Part shown: piece by piece, positions 29,801 to 38,480 of the stretch
How positions within the stretch are numbered: position 1 is the stretch's first letter
How the letters are laid out: each line of letters begins with the position of its first letter
From: DATJPW01 sp963752855
Lineage (GTDB): Bacteria; Desulfobacterota; Desulfomonilia; Desulfomonilales; Desulfomonilaceae
NCBI GenBank assembly: GCA_963752855.1
Contig: CAVVZX010000006.1
Span: 62,001-126,000 of the forward strand
Direction of reading: 5' to 3'
Length of the DNA: 64,000 nt
Position numbers and translations under genes: made by a program
Notes under the pieces: model-generated
Databases searched by the model: none
What the model was told of the DNA's origin: nothing
Seen by the model: only the letters and a program-made list of their open reading frames with translations

Positions 29801-30713
29801 AGTTTCTCTGCATGACGGCTGGAAGCGTAAGGCCATTGATACGAAATCCCCGATTATGGACGTTAAATTTTCGCCGTCAGCGATTCACTTTCTGTCCGCC
29901 CACGGCGATCATACGATAAGAATGTGGAGCACCAAAACGGGTGACTGCCTCAAGATTCTGAAGGGACATACTAATCTCGTAACGTCGGTGCGGTTTTCCC
30001 CAAACGGCCGTGAAATTGTTTCCGGCGGCGATGACCGCACCGTCCGAATTTGGGACTTGCACACAGCAAAGAATCTTCTTGCTCTGAGAGGACATTTGGA
30101 GAGTGTCAGTTCTGTGGCCTATTCCCGCGAGGGGAATGTAGTCGTCTCCGGTTCCTGGGATAACACAATTAGAGTGTGGCGTCTTTCCGACGGGTCTTGC
30201 ACAAAAATCTTGAAAGGTCATGAGGATAAAATTACGGCTGTGGCTTGTATCGGAAGGACCAATTATGTTGTTTCCGCAGGTTTCGACGGCGCGGTCAAAA
30301 TGTGGGACATCTCTTCGGGCAGGGTGCTTCGGGACCTGCGCGGCCATAAAGACAGGATAATGGGTTTCTGGGTCTCGCCGACCGAGGAACTGTTGCTGAC
30401 ATGCTCTATGGATGGGACTGCGCGGATATGGGATTTGAAAAAGGGACAGTGCGCAAGGACTGTTGAAGTTAATGAGGCAGGTGTGCGAGCCGGCGCATTT
30501 TCACCGGACCAGAGATTCTTCCTGACGGGTGACAATGATACGTTACTCCGGATATGGAGCGTTGAAACGGGCGCGTGCCAGAGAGAGTTTCAGGGACATG
30601 CGCGAGAAATCAGCGCAGCGGAGTTCTCATCTAATGGACGTTTCGTGATAAGCGCTTCCACTGACGGCTCAGTCATGCTTTGGGAACTCGATTGGAACTG
30701 GGAATTTCCCTAG
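26879..30713 (+). CDS. Ser/Thr protein kinase with TPR-like linker and two WD40 propellers (frameshifted)
   Basis: Giant eukaryotic-type kinase, about 1277 aa. The kinase domain spans roughly residues 105-400: glycine loop KYGGMGAVYLV, Lys in MAVKSLL, catalytic VHRDVKPGN, DFG in VTDFGLTKR and APE in GYMAPEMW, all intact, so it should be active. A TPR-like segment (ALQSDPHHPEAVYNAGLLEW) follows, then seven WD40 repeats (about 600-900) and seven more (about 990-1275), e.g. GHTNLVTSVRFSPNGREIV. No transmembrane helix is visible, so it is probably cytosolic. The kinase frame stops at 28228 and the WD40 frame opens before 28167; dropping one G of CGG near 28185 joins them as EAERLYKQAL. Cotranscribed with the RNB nuclease. 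Confidence 0.88.
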
Positions 30714-30784
30714 TGGAAAATTCTCGGAAGATTGGATTTTTCAGAATTGACTATAGAGACTATGAATTACCAGGAGGCCCCTTT

Positions 30785-31410
30785 ATGGGATCTTCCCGTG
30801 CTTTGAGGATAAGCTGGCCGAAATATTGAATTCGAGGCGGAAAAAGGCGCTTGCCTCGCACGGCACGGTGACGGCTGCCGTTTTGATTCCTCTCTTCGTA
30901 AAGGATGGCCGCCGACATGTATTGTTGACCAAAAGATCGGACATGGTCGAGCATCACAGGGGTGAGATCTCTTTTCCTGGGGGAAAGCTCGATCCTTCGG
31001 ACCCCAACCTGATGTGTTGCGCTCTCCGAGAGACCGCCGAAGAGATAGGTGTAGCGCCTGAGCATGTCAGGATAATTGGAGAGCTTGACGATTTTTATAC
31101 GGTGGCCACTAATTTTCGTGTGGTCCCCTTTGTGGGAATTATCCCCCATCCATACAAATTTGTGCCTAGCGCGCGTGAGATAGCCAGTCTGCTAAGCGTC
31201 CCCCTGGATGTATTTTTCGATCCGGCTCGGAGATCAGAGGCTATCTGGATTTTTAAAGGGGAGCCGGTGGAAGTAATTTCTTATGAATGGGAAGGCCACA
31301 ATATTTGGGGAGCCACCGCCAGGATCTTGAAGCACTTCACTGAGTTGATAGAGCAATGGCGGTTGGATCACGCGGGAGGACCGGAGAGCCAGTGCATTGA
31401 AGCCTCATGA
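30785..31410 (+). CDS. Nudix hydrolase, CoA pyrophosphatase-like (start frameshifted)
   Basis: Hydrolyses a nucleoside diphosphate derivative, probably CoA or related (NudL/YeaB-like). The Nudix box is FPGGKLDP...ALRETAEEIGV, with the preceding UPF0035-like region LLTKRSDMVEHHRGEISFPG. The in-frame TTG at 30826 has no ribosome binding site, but AGGAGG (30772-30777) precedes an ATG at 30785 in another frame; inserting one base near 30808 joins MGSSRALR to DKLAEILNSRRKKAL. I therefore place the start at 30785. Lies 71 bp after the kinase gene. Confidence 0.8.
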
Positions 31411-31482
31411 GCAGCGAGAAGTGGGATATAGAATGTTGGTGGATGAAGCGCTTTTGGCAGTATTCCCCAAAAGGGGGCGGTC

Positions 31483-32100
31483 ATGACAACGGCAAATTCG
31501 CTTGATTTTCCGGTAGATTTTCAGGCATGCGCTCGTTTTCACGGGCATGTCTGTCCAGGTTTGGCTATCGGGTACGCCGCAGTGAAGGCCGGTTCAAGAC
31601 TGCTCGAGTTATCCGCGGCCGAAGATGAAGAAATAGTGGCTTTCGTGGAGAATGATTCCTGCGCAGTCGACGCAGTTCAAGTACTGCTTGGTTGCACCTT
31701 TGGAAAGGGAAATCTGATCTTTCGGGATTGGGGTAAGCAGGTTTTTACATTCCTGGATAGAGGCGCCGGCCGTGCGGCGCGTGTATCATTGAAAGGACGA
31801 TTGCCCCACAGTGACGAACGTCATACGCTGAAGAAAAAAATTGACGCCGGGCAGGCTACGGATGCTGAAAAGCAGCTTTGGGACAAGCTACGGAAACAGG
31901 CTGTCGTTGAATTGATTTCAGTCGATCCTGACAAGTACTTTGAAATACGAGAGATTCAAATGGAAATGCCCCCGCATGCTCAGATTGTGGCTACCCGTCC
32001 CTGCGATATCTGCCGAGAAGCCACCATCATCAGCCGACTCATTGAAAGGGAGAGAAGCCTAATTTGCAGAGAGTGCGCGCAAGAGGGCGATAAATTATGA
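31483..32100 (+). CDS. FmdE family protein with C-terminal zinc ribbon
   Basis: Homologue of formylmethanofuran dehydrogenase subunit E, found widely in sulfate reducers and methanogens. The N-terminal FmdE signature is ARFHGHVCPGLAIGYAA, with ENDSCAVDAVQVLLGCTFGKG further on; the C-terminus has a four-Cys knuckle CDIC...CREC (about residues 170-200). Length 205 aa. No other formylmethanofuran or molybdenum enzyme genes are nearby, so the role is unclear; molybdenum or tungsten cofactor handling is often suggested for these orphans. Its TGA overlaps the next start codon (ATGA). Confidence 0.85.
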   Translation: MTTANSLDFPVDFQACARFHGHVCPGLAIGYAAVKAGSRLLELSAAEDEEIVAFVENDSCAVDAVQVLLGCTFGKGNLIFRDWGKQVFTFLDRGAGRAARVSLKGRLPHSDERHTLKKKIDAGQATDAEKQLWDKLRKQAVVELISVDPDKYFEIREIQMEMPPHAQIVATRPCDICREATIISRLIERERSLICRECAQEGDKL

Positions 32101-32757
32101 AAGTTGCCGAGCATCTTTACGTATATCTCTGGAACGATCCGCGTGAAAATAACTGCAACACTATTTTCATAGATGGAAAGATTCCCCTATCTGATCGATC
32201 CGGGCCACTTGCCGAGAGTCCAGGAGCTTTTCAGCCGGATGCGTGCAGATGGAGCGGATCCAGGCAGAATACGGCTTGTCATAAGCACTCACGCTCACCC
32301 CGACCATTTCGAGGGAACCCTCGCGTTCAAAGATCCGGCGGTAAAAATAGCGGTTTCTCAGCAGGAGGAAAAGTATATAGAAGAAATGGCTCACGCAGGC
32401 TATGCCGGTCAGGGCGGAACATTACCGGACTACAGAATCGATTTTTACCTGAAAGAGGGAGACCTCATTCTCGGTAGACACGAGTTCCAAATTCTCCTTA
32501 CACCTGGGCATACGCCGGGAGGTCTGTCGATTTATTGGCCACGACACAAGGTTTTGATTCCTGGTGACGTTATATTCATGCAATCGGTGGGAAGATCTGA
32601 TTTTCCCGGTGGTGACTCAGGAGCTTTAAAAGAGAGTGTGGAGCATTTGTCACGGCTGTCAGTGGAATTGCTGGTTCCCGGACACGGGCCTGCCATACAG
32701 GGAGCAGAAAGAGTCAAGAGCAATTTCGAGTTTGTCAGGAGAATGTACTTCAGATAG
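32097..32757 (+). CDS. Metallo-beta-lactamase fold hydrolase (frameshifted)
   Basis: Glyoxalase II-like metal-dependent hydrolase, about 219 aa. The zinc-binding motif is STHAHPDHFEG (HxHxDH), followed by LTPGHTPGG, LIPGDVIF and the late His in VPGHGPAI. The ATG at 32097 overlaps the FmdE stop and begins MKVAEHLYVYLWND; after about 28 codons the frame changes near 32177-32182 (DGK to FPYLIDPGH), consistent with one extra base. Translational coupling with the FmdE-like gene suggests a shared role, but the substrate cannot be read from the sequence. Confidence 0.83.
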
Positions 32758-32973
32758 CCATGTTCAAATATTCGGCACATGGGGGCCGGAAATTTATACG
32801 TAAAAAGAATCATGATTTACAGCACATACATTTTAGGATCTATCGGCGTCTCAAAAATTTGAACAAATTCTGGCGGTCGGTGATTTGGGGATTGATGCAA
32901 AGAGGTCCGGATAACTTGGTCTAAGCGCTTGTTAAAATTAAGTATAATTAAAAAGCCATCGCCAGCTGAGGAA

Positions 32974-32990
32974 TTGGCACAGCAATTGCT
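32974..32990 (+). promoter_or_regulatory. Sigma-54 (RpoN) type -24/-12 promoter
   Basis: TTGGCAC (32974-32980), AGCAA, TTGCT (32986-32990): the GG and GC dinucleotides are separated by exactly 10 bp, matching the consensus TGGCAC-N5-TTGCW. Predicted transcript start is about 33001. A TATAAT (32943-32948) lies just upstream without a good -35. An enhancer-binding protein would be needed; none is encoded nearby. Confidence 0.6.
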
Positions 32991-33000
32991 TACTCCAATT

Positions 33001-33059
33001 GGCAAGAAAAGAATCTGTTCCTCCTACGCCAACTGCTAAATGCCAGTTGGTTTTTTTTT
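33001..33059 (+). ncRNA. Candidate short RNA or terminated leader with anti-Shine-Dalgarno stretch
   Basis: From the start predicted by the sigma-54 element to the end of the intrinsic terminator is 59 nt. A single-stranded 5' part contains TTCCTCCTAC (about 33018-33027), complementary to a Shine-Dalgarno sequence, followed by the terminator stem. It has no open reading frame. It may be a trans-acting small RNA or a prematurely ended leader of the FG-GAP gene 22 bp downstream. The intergenic stretch 32758-33080 holds no protein gene. Confidence 0.33.
33029..33059 (+). terminator. Intrinsic terminator
   Basis: CCAACTG (33029-33035) / CAGTTGG (33044-33050) with an 8-nt loop, followed by nine T (33051-33059). 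It sits just upstream of, not downstream of, the FG-GAP gene, so it either ends a short RNA or attenuates that gene. Confidence 0.8.
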
Positions 33060-33080
33060 AAGGGTTGGCGCAAGGCTCTG

Positions 33081-34619
33081 ATGATTCTTAGATTCGAAAT
33101 TAAAACCGTCCTGATTTCAGCCCTCATAATAGTCTCAGTGGCGGTAATCTCCGCCGGAGGGCCTAGTTGCGCTTTAGCTACTCCCCAACCCAAAAGAATC
33201 CTCATCCTGCCTTTTTATGTGGCCCCAGGCGACAGCGAAAAAGAGCTTCAAGAGTTCAGTGATCACGCTGACAAGAGGATAAAATCAGTAATTGACCTCA
33301 TGAAAGAAGGCTACGTTGGCGAGTCTCGGGAGGCGACGGACGAGGCGCTTGGCGGCAAACCCGCTCCGGAAAATGATCAAGAAGCGCATTCAATGGCCAC
33401 TAAGATCAAGGCCGACCTGGTGGTTTACGGATTCCTGTCATACGAAGATTCTCAGTTTCATATGAGGGGGGTAATGTGGGATCTCGCCACAAAGCGAGAA
33501 ATTGTGTCGACTAGCATGAAGGTAGGAAACATCCACGGACTTCCCGGTATTCTCCAATTATTCATCGCTTCCATCGGCAAACGTCTGCACGGCGCTCCTC
33601 CTCTCCCGCTTTACAGAGCTGAACCGGATCGGCCTCAGCCGCTTGTGGCGCTTCCTCGCAGCGTCGGTCCCTGGAGGAGCCCGGAAATCAATGCTGAGCT
33701 ATGGGCTGTGGGCGTGGGTGATTTGGATGGTGACAGAAGAAATGAGGTAGTCTTTCTAGAACAGACAGGTTTGACTATCAGCCGCTTCGAGGCAGGAAGC
33801 CTTAAGACCCTCACACAGTTCTCGCAGACCCCTGTCCAGTATATCAACGCTGAGGTGGAAGACCTGGAGGGCGACGGCATCTCGAAACTTATTGTCTGCT
33901 ATCTGACCCCTGATGGCTTAGAATCTGCCATTATGCAATACCAAAACCGAAAATTTGAAGTCATTCAGAAATTTCCGAACATCATTTTGAGCTTCGTGAC
34001 CGAATTTCCGGGCGCCAAGAAAGTCCTGTTAGGCCAGAGAACGGATGCGGAGGATATGTTTGACGGCGAAATGGTGCGATACGAAATCCGCAATGGAGAA
34101 GCGGCGCCTTCGGGAAAGGCTTCAATGCCTCCCGGAACTCTGTTGCTCAGTTACGCGGCAGGAGTGTTCGGCAAAAATAAAGAATTCTTAAGAGTTGTGT
34201 TGAATCAAGATCTGCGCCTGATGGTTTTTGATGGGGAAAACCGCCTAGTTGCCCAGGTGCCGGATCGGCTGTACGGGCTGGAACGCCGTGTCCAAATACC
34301 TGCAAAAAAGGGACACAGAGACATAGTGTTTCCCGGAAGGATACTCATCGCCGATACCGATGGGGATGGCGAAAACGAATTGCTCCTGATCAAGCAAGGC
34401 AGCGGTGGCAGCCATATTCAGGCCCTGGTCTGGGATGGCGGTCATCTTGTGGAAAAATGGAAGACTGTCATGAGTCCCGGTATTATTTCGGACTTCAAGA
34501 TTGGCGATCTTAAAAACGAACAGACAAGGTCCCTGGTGCTGATCCTGCTAAAACCGCATCCGTTTTTAGCCTTAACAGGTCCTCGCAGCATCGTGTTTGC
34601 TTACGATCTGAATCCTTGA
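33081..34619 (+). CDS. Exported FG-GAP/VCBS repeat protein
   Basis: 512-residue protein with an N-terminal signal sequence (VLISALIIVSVAVISAGG, about residues 9-30, cleavage near ALA). The first third (about 40-175) resembles a TolB-like periplasmic domain (RILILPFYVAPGD, KADLVVYGFLSYEDSQFHMR). The rest has FG-GAP-like calcium-binding loops, VGDLDGDRRNEVVFL and IADTDGDGENELLLI, typical of beta-propellers. Probably periplasmic; partner unknown. A weak AAGG precedes the ATG. A terminator lies immediately upstream, so expression may depend on read-through. Confidence 0.75.
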   Translation: MILRFEIKTVLISALIIVSVAVISAGGPSCALATPQPKRILILPFYVAPGDSEKELQEFSDHADKRIKSVIDLMKEGYVGESREATDEALGGKPAPENDQEAHSMATKIKADLVVYGFLSYEDSQFHMRGVMWDLATKREIVSTSMKVGNIHGLPGILQLFIASIGKRLHGAPPLPLYRAEPDRPQPLVALPRSVGPWRSPEINAELWAVGVGDLDGDRRNEVVFLEQTGLTISRFEAGSLKTLTQFSQTPVQYINAEVEDLEGDGISKLIVCYLTPDGLESAIMQYQNRKFEVIQKFPNIILSFVTEFPGAKKVLLGQRTDAEDMFDGEMVRYEIRNGEAAPSGKASMPPGTLLLSYAAGVFGKNKEFLRVVLNQDLRLMVFDGENRLVAQVPDRLYGLERRVQIPAKKGHRDIVFPGRILIADTDGDGENELLLIKQGSGGSHIQALVWDGGHLVEKWKTVMSPGIISDFKIGDLKNEQTRSLVLILLKPHPFLALTGPRSIVFAYDLNP

Positions 34620-34645
34620 ATAAAACCTGTCGGCATATAACAAAA

Positions 34646-34673
34646 ACCCCGGATTCCAACAGAAACTCGGGGT
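34646..34673 (-). terminator. Bidirectional intrinsic terminator
   Basis: ACCCCG (34646-34651) pairs with CGGGGT (34668-34673). On the minus strand it is followed by a U-run, so it should end the hppA transcript; on the plus strand a weaker TCTTCTT follows and may serve the FG-GAP gene. Confidence 0.7.
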
Positions 34674-34730
34674 CTTCTTCAGTAGAGTAGGGCCGGCCGA
34701 GGATCTACCCCGACCAGCCTCAATGGATTA

Positions 34731-36830
34731 CTACAGAATAAACGGCACCAAAAGCAGGGCCACCATATTTACCACTTTGATGACGGGGTTGAGGGCAGGG
34801 CCCGCGGTATCCTTGTACGGGTCGCCTACGGTGTCTCCGGTAACCGCCGCTTTATGGGCTTCGCTACCTTTTCCGCCGAGGTTACCGTCCTCAATGTATT
34901 TCTTGGCATTGTCCCAAGTTGCGCCGCCGGTGGTCATGGCAATAGCCAAGAAGAGCCCCACCACGATGCTGCCAATAAGAACACCGCCAAGGGCATCCTT
35001 GCCAAGGCCCGGTGTAAACGCTACGATAAGAGGGATCAGCACCGGCAGCACTGAAGGTAGAATCATCTCCTTCTGGGCCGCCGCGGTAACCAGATCAACA
35101 CATTTGCCGTACTCGGCCTTGACGCCCGGGAGGCCTTCTTTCAAGCCCTTGATTTCACGGAACTGTCTGCGGACCTCATCGACTATCGACCCTGCGGCCT
35201 TACCAACTGCGAGCATACAAAGCGCCGCGAAGAAATAAGGAATGATCCCGCCGATCAACAGCCCGATCAAGATTTTCGGATTGACCAGTGATATGGAAAG
35301 CTGACCGCCCAGTTCCTCGATCGCCCGGGTGTACTCGGCAAAAAGAACCAGGGCAGCCAGAGCCGCGGAACCGATCGCGTAACCCTTTGTGACTGCTTTA
35401 GTGGTATTCCCCACTGCATCCAACGGGTCTGTTCTATTACGGACTTCCTCCGGCAGGTCAGCCATCTCGGCTATTCCACCGGCGTTATCCGTAATAGGAC
35501 CGTACGAGTCGATGGCGACTACCATTCCTGTCATGGACAACATCGACACGACCGTGACAGCGATGCCGTATAGACCGGTGGATGCGCTCCCTGAGAAGCC
35601 GCCTCCAAGTCCATAAGCGATCATTATAGATATCGCCAAGACGATGACCGGCAGCACTGTGGAGATCATGCTGATAGCCAGTCCCGCGATAATGTTCGTT
35701 CCATGACCGGTTGTGCTGGCTTGCGCGACGTACTTTACCGGGCCGTACATGCCTGTAAAGTACTCGGTGATAACTACTATGAGGCCGGTCAGCACCAGCC
35801 CGAGGACAGCCATCAGGAAAATACTGAACGCCGGAATAGCATACGCGACTTCGCCGGCCGGCACATGCGCGGGGGCAGCGAGCGGCATATAGCGAGCCAC
35901 TATATAGAAGAAGATTGCGGCCAAAACACCGGCCACAGCTAAGCCTTTGTACAGAGATCCCATTATGTACAGGTCCTTCTCAGGCGTAGTCCGGCTCAGC
36001 TTGACAAAGAAGGTGCCGATTATGGACGCGATAATCGCTGCGCCTCCTATAAGAAGAGGCATAAAGAAAGCGGGGGAAGCCATGCCGTAAATCGTCTTGC
36101 CAAGAAGCATGGCCGCGACGATTGTGACTGTATAGGTTTCATAAAGGTCGGCGGCCATGCCTGCGCAGTCGCCTACATTGTCACCAACATTATCAGCGAT
36201 AACGCCTGCATTACGAGGATCGTCCTCCGGCAAGTCCGCTTCCACTTTCCCGACAAGGTCGGCGCCCACGTCCGCTGCCTTGGTGTAGATACCGCCGCCT
36301 ACACGGGCGAAGACACTCATGAGGGAGCTTCCGAAGCCGAGCGCCACCAATGCGCTGAAAATGGCTTTGGGATCCGGATTATAGCTCTTTGCAATGAGAA
36401 AGAATCCGGCCACGCCTAAGAGCGCCAGGCCCGTAACTACGATACCTGTGACCGATCCACCCTTGAAAGCCACGTCCATGGCATCGGGTAGACTCTTACC
36501 GGCAGCCGCGGCCACTCGCACATTGGCATTCACTGAGACTTTCATCCCAATGAAGCCGGCAAGGCCTGAACCGACAAGGCCGACGATAAACCCGATGGCG
36601 GGTATTATGCCCAATGTCAGCCACAGGATAATGACGAGAATAACCGCAATAATGGCCACGACCTTGTACTGGCGTGTGAGGTACGCCATAGCGCCTTCAG
36701 CCACATAGCTGGAGATCTCCTGCATGCGCGGATTGCCCGCGTCCTGCTTGAAAACCCAACCTGCGGTTATTAGGCTATAGGCAACGCCCAGGGCCCCACA
36801 TATCAGGGCCGCGATAACCACATAGTCCAT
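34731..36830 (-). CDS. hppA: K+-independent proton-translocating membrane pyrophosphatase
   Basis: Integral membrane pump coupling pyrophosphate hydrolysis to proton export; about 16 transmembrane helices in 699 aa. The pyrophosphate-binding motif DVGADLVGKVE and the acidic loop DNVGDNVGDCAG are present. The segment NTTKAVTKGYAIGSAAL carries Lys and Thr where K+-dependent enzymes have Ala and Gly, the accepted sign of a K+-independent proton pump. Such pumps are common in syntrophs and sulfate reducers that live close to the energetic limit. Single gene with its own terminator. Confidence 0.95.
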   Translation of the reverse strand: MDYVVIAALICGALGVAYSLITAGWVFKQDAGNPRMQEISSYVAEGAMAYLTRQYKVVAIIAVILVIILWLTLGIIPAIGFIVGLVGSGLAGFIGMKVSVNANVRVAAAAGKSLPDAMDVAFKGGSVTGIVVTGLALLGVAGFFLIAKSYNPDPKAIFSALVALGFGSSLMSVFARVGGGIYTKAADVGADLVGKVEADLPEDDPRNAGVIADNVGDNVGDCAGMAADLYETYTVTIVAAMLLGKTIYGMASPAFFMPLLIGGAAIIASIIGTFFVKLSRTTPEKDLYIMGSLYKGLAVAGVLAAIFFYIVARYMPLAAPAHVPAGEVAYAIPAFSIFLMAVLGLVLTGLIVVITEYFTGMYGPVKYVAQASTTGHGTNIIAGLAISMISTVLPVIVLAISIMIAYGLGGGFSGSASTGLYGIAVTVVSMLSMTGMVVAIDSYGPITDNAGGIAEMADLPEEVRNRTDPLDAVGNTTKAVTKGYAIGSAALAALVLFAEYTRAIEELGGQLSISLVNPKILIGLLIGGIIPYFFAALCMLAVGKAAGSIVDEVRRQFREIKGLKEGLPGVKAEYGKCVDLVTAAAQKEMILPSVLPVLIPLIVAFTPGLGKDALGGVLIGSIVVGLFLAIAMTTGGATWDNAKKYIEDGNLGGKGSEAHKAAVTGDTVGDPYKDTAGPALNPVIKVVNMVALLLVPFIL

Positions 36831-36966
36831 CCACCTAACCTCCTTGGTAAAAATATATTTCAGGGGGAAAACACGAATTAGACGCCGCAGGATAGTGACA
36901 ATTCCCGATTATGTCAAGAATAAAGACGGTTATCTTACAAGCAAAGAGATCGGTTGGGTTTAACGA

Positions 36967-37662
36967 TTAGCTGCCCACTGCCACGATAAGGAGAGGGCTT
37001 ATACCCTTGGGCAATTTGGTTGACTGCGCCACCTGGTCATCATTAAACGCGCCTACCGTCCCCGCTCGCAGCCCAAGGGCGGCCGCCTGGAGATAGAGGT
37101 TTTGATTTGAATTGCCTGCTTCCATCAACACATATCGTGCGCCACGTTCGGGGCCATACCTCTGCGTCATCCTAGGGAACTCGGCTGCAATAATTATCAG
37201 CGCAGGAGCGCGCGCCAACCACGTCTGGCCCAGGGCCGCCTGAGCCAGCGAAGCTCGGCTGTCTCCGGAAGAAATTGTTTCCAGACTGTTTTTGGCAGGT
37301 TTATACTGATGCGTTCCTGCCGGAAGCCCGGTCACGGTATCTTTACCGGAAAGCAGAAAAATCTCCAGAGGATACAATCCGCCCGCGGAAGGAAGAACCT
37401 TGGTGGTAGCTCCTGAGACTGCGTCATAAGGGACGTTTCCATTTGCCGACCAAAGAAGCTGAGAAATTTGACTCAACGTAAGCGGCGTGGAGCTGAAGTT
37501 TCGGACTGATTTCTTGGCGACCATTGCCGCTTCTACCGACATAACGCCTGTGAAACTTGGTTTGGGAAGCTTGACCTCGCCCCATGCCGAATTCGGGAGA
37601 ACAGGAGCCAGAGCAAACAAAAGTATAAGCGCCATAATCGATAGATGCTGCAAAGCAGTCAT
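36967..37662 (-). CDS. Exported SagB/ThcOx-type nitroreductase family protein
   Basis: FMN-dependent nitroreductase-fold oxidoreductase of the SagB-type dehydrogenase group. Unusually it has an N-terminal signal peptide (MALILLFALAPVLPNSAWG), so it should act in the periplasm. FMN-binding features: KKSVRNFSSTPLTLSQISQL near residue 50, PSAGGLYPLEIF, and ALGLRAGTVGAFND. Length 231 aa. There is no azole peptide precursor or YcaO gene nearby, so a role in natural product synthesis is unlikely. Substrate unknown. Confidence 0.82.
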   Translation of the reverse strand: MTALQHLSIMALILLFALAPVLPNSAWGEVKLPKPSFTGVMSVEAAMVAKKSVRNFSSTPLTLSQISQLLWSANGNVPYDAVSGATTKVLPSAGGLYPLEIFLLSGKDTVTGLPAGTHQYKPAKNSLETISSGDSRASLAQAALGQTWLARAPALIIIAAEFPRMTQRYGPERGARYVLMEAGNSNQNLYLQAAALGLRAGTVGAFNDDQVAQSTKLPKGISPLLIVAVGS

Positions 37663-37751
37663 GGATACTCCCTTACATTAGAAACGGTGTGCGAGTCGTA
37701 TATCTTATCCGGAAAAGAAATTCAACTCAGCGCAGCAAAAGTATAAAACTC

Positions 37752-37779
37752 TTTACAACTATTGTCTTTTTGTTATAAC
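37752..37779 (+). promoter_or_regulatory. Putative promoter of the RRM protein gene
   Basis: TTTACA (37752-37757), a 16-bp spacer and TATAAC (37774-37779). The distance to the GTG start is about 175 nt, so the mRNA would carry a long 5' leader, including a short hairpin AACCCGCAAGGGTT (37917-37930) followed by T's. Confidence 0.5.
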
Positions 37780-37955
37780 AAACCGCGGGGCTTCAAATAA
37801 GTGAACATTGGGTATGTGGGCGCAGAAGCGCGAATTTACTTCTGGTTTGATCCGCTTGTTATATCTGCTTATCTCGCTGGATAGCTTTAAGTCTCCGTGC
37901 CGAGGTTCGCCGGCATAACCCGCAAGGGTTTTTCTCGCATGAAAGGAGTTCCGAA

Positions 37956-38219
37956 GTGGAAGCCATCAACATCTACGTTGGAAACGTCCCGTTTCAGACC
38001 AGTGAAGACCAGCTCAGAGAGTTGTTCGAACAGTATGGCCAGGTCGAGCAGGCTAAAATCATCGTCGATAGGGCCACCGGACGTTCCAAAGGCTTTGGAT
38101 TTGTCGAGATGAGCGAACGTGATGAGGGACTGAAAGCCATTGAAGAGCTTGATTCCAAGGATTTCATGGGACGGACCCTGCGAGTAAATGAAGCAAGGCC
38201 TCGCAAGGGCAGATTCTAG
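37956..38219 (+). CDS. RRM-domain RNA-binding protein
   Basis: Single RNA recognition motif, 87 aa. RNP2 is IYVGNVP (near residue 6) and RNP1 is KGFGFVEM (near residue 46); a basic tail RPRKGRF ends the protein. Bacterial relatives (Rbp proteins) bind mRNA and are often cold-induced. GTG start chosen because GGAG (37945-37948) lies 7 nt upstream. The long leader upstream hints at post-transcriptional control. It stands alone, followed by a GC-rich hairpin. Confidence 0.93.
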   Translation: MEAINIYVGNVPFQTSEDQLRELFEQYGQVEQAKIIVDRATGRSKGFGFVEMSERDEGLKAIEELDSKDFMGRTLRVNEARPRKGRF

Positions 38220-38259
38220 TCGTTCCTCAGGAAATCCGATTGTTCGATGTGGTAGGCCG

Positions 38260-38297
38260 CCCCCACGGCTGTCGGCCAAGACCCTAACCCGTGGGGG
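38260..38297 (+). terminator. GC-rich hairpin after the RRM gene
   Basis: CCCCCACGG (38260-38268) pairs perfectly with CCGTGGGGG (38289-38297). It lacks a U-tract, so it is a stabilising or Rho-assisted structure rather than a classic terminator. Confidence 0.45.
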
Positions 38298-38480
38298 AAT
38301 GAGAGCAGGTGTCCCATGAGCCAATTCTCGGGGCGTAACAATCGGCGTGTATAATTTGCCTGCTTCAAAGCCGTCATGCAGCAAACCCCTGCCTAACAGA
38401 TTGAAACAAGCAGAAGGCTTCAGCGCCAATACCTTAGCATACCCGAATTTGACCGAATGGATTATAACAAGGAGGAGGAA

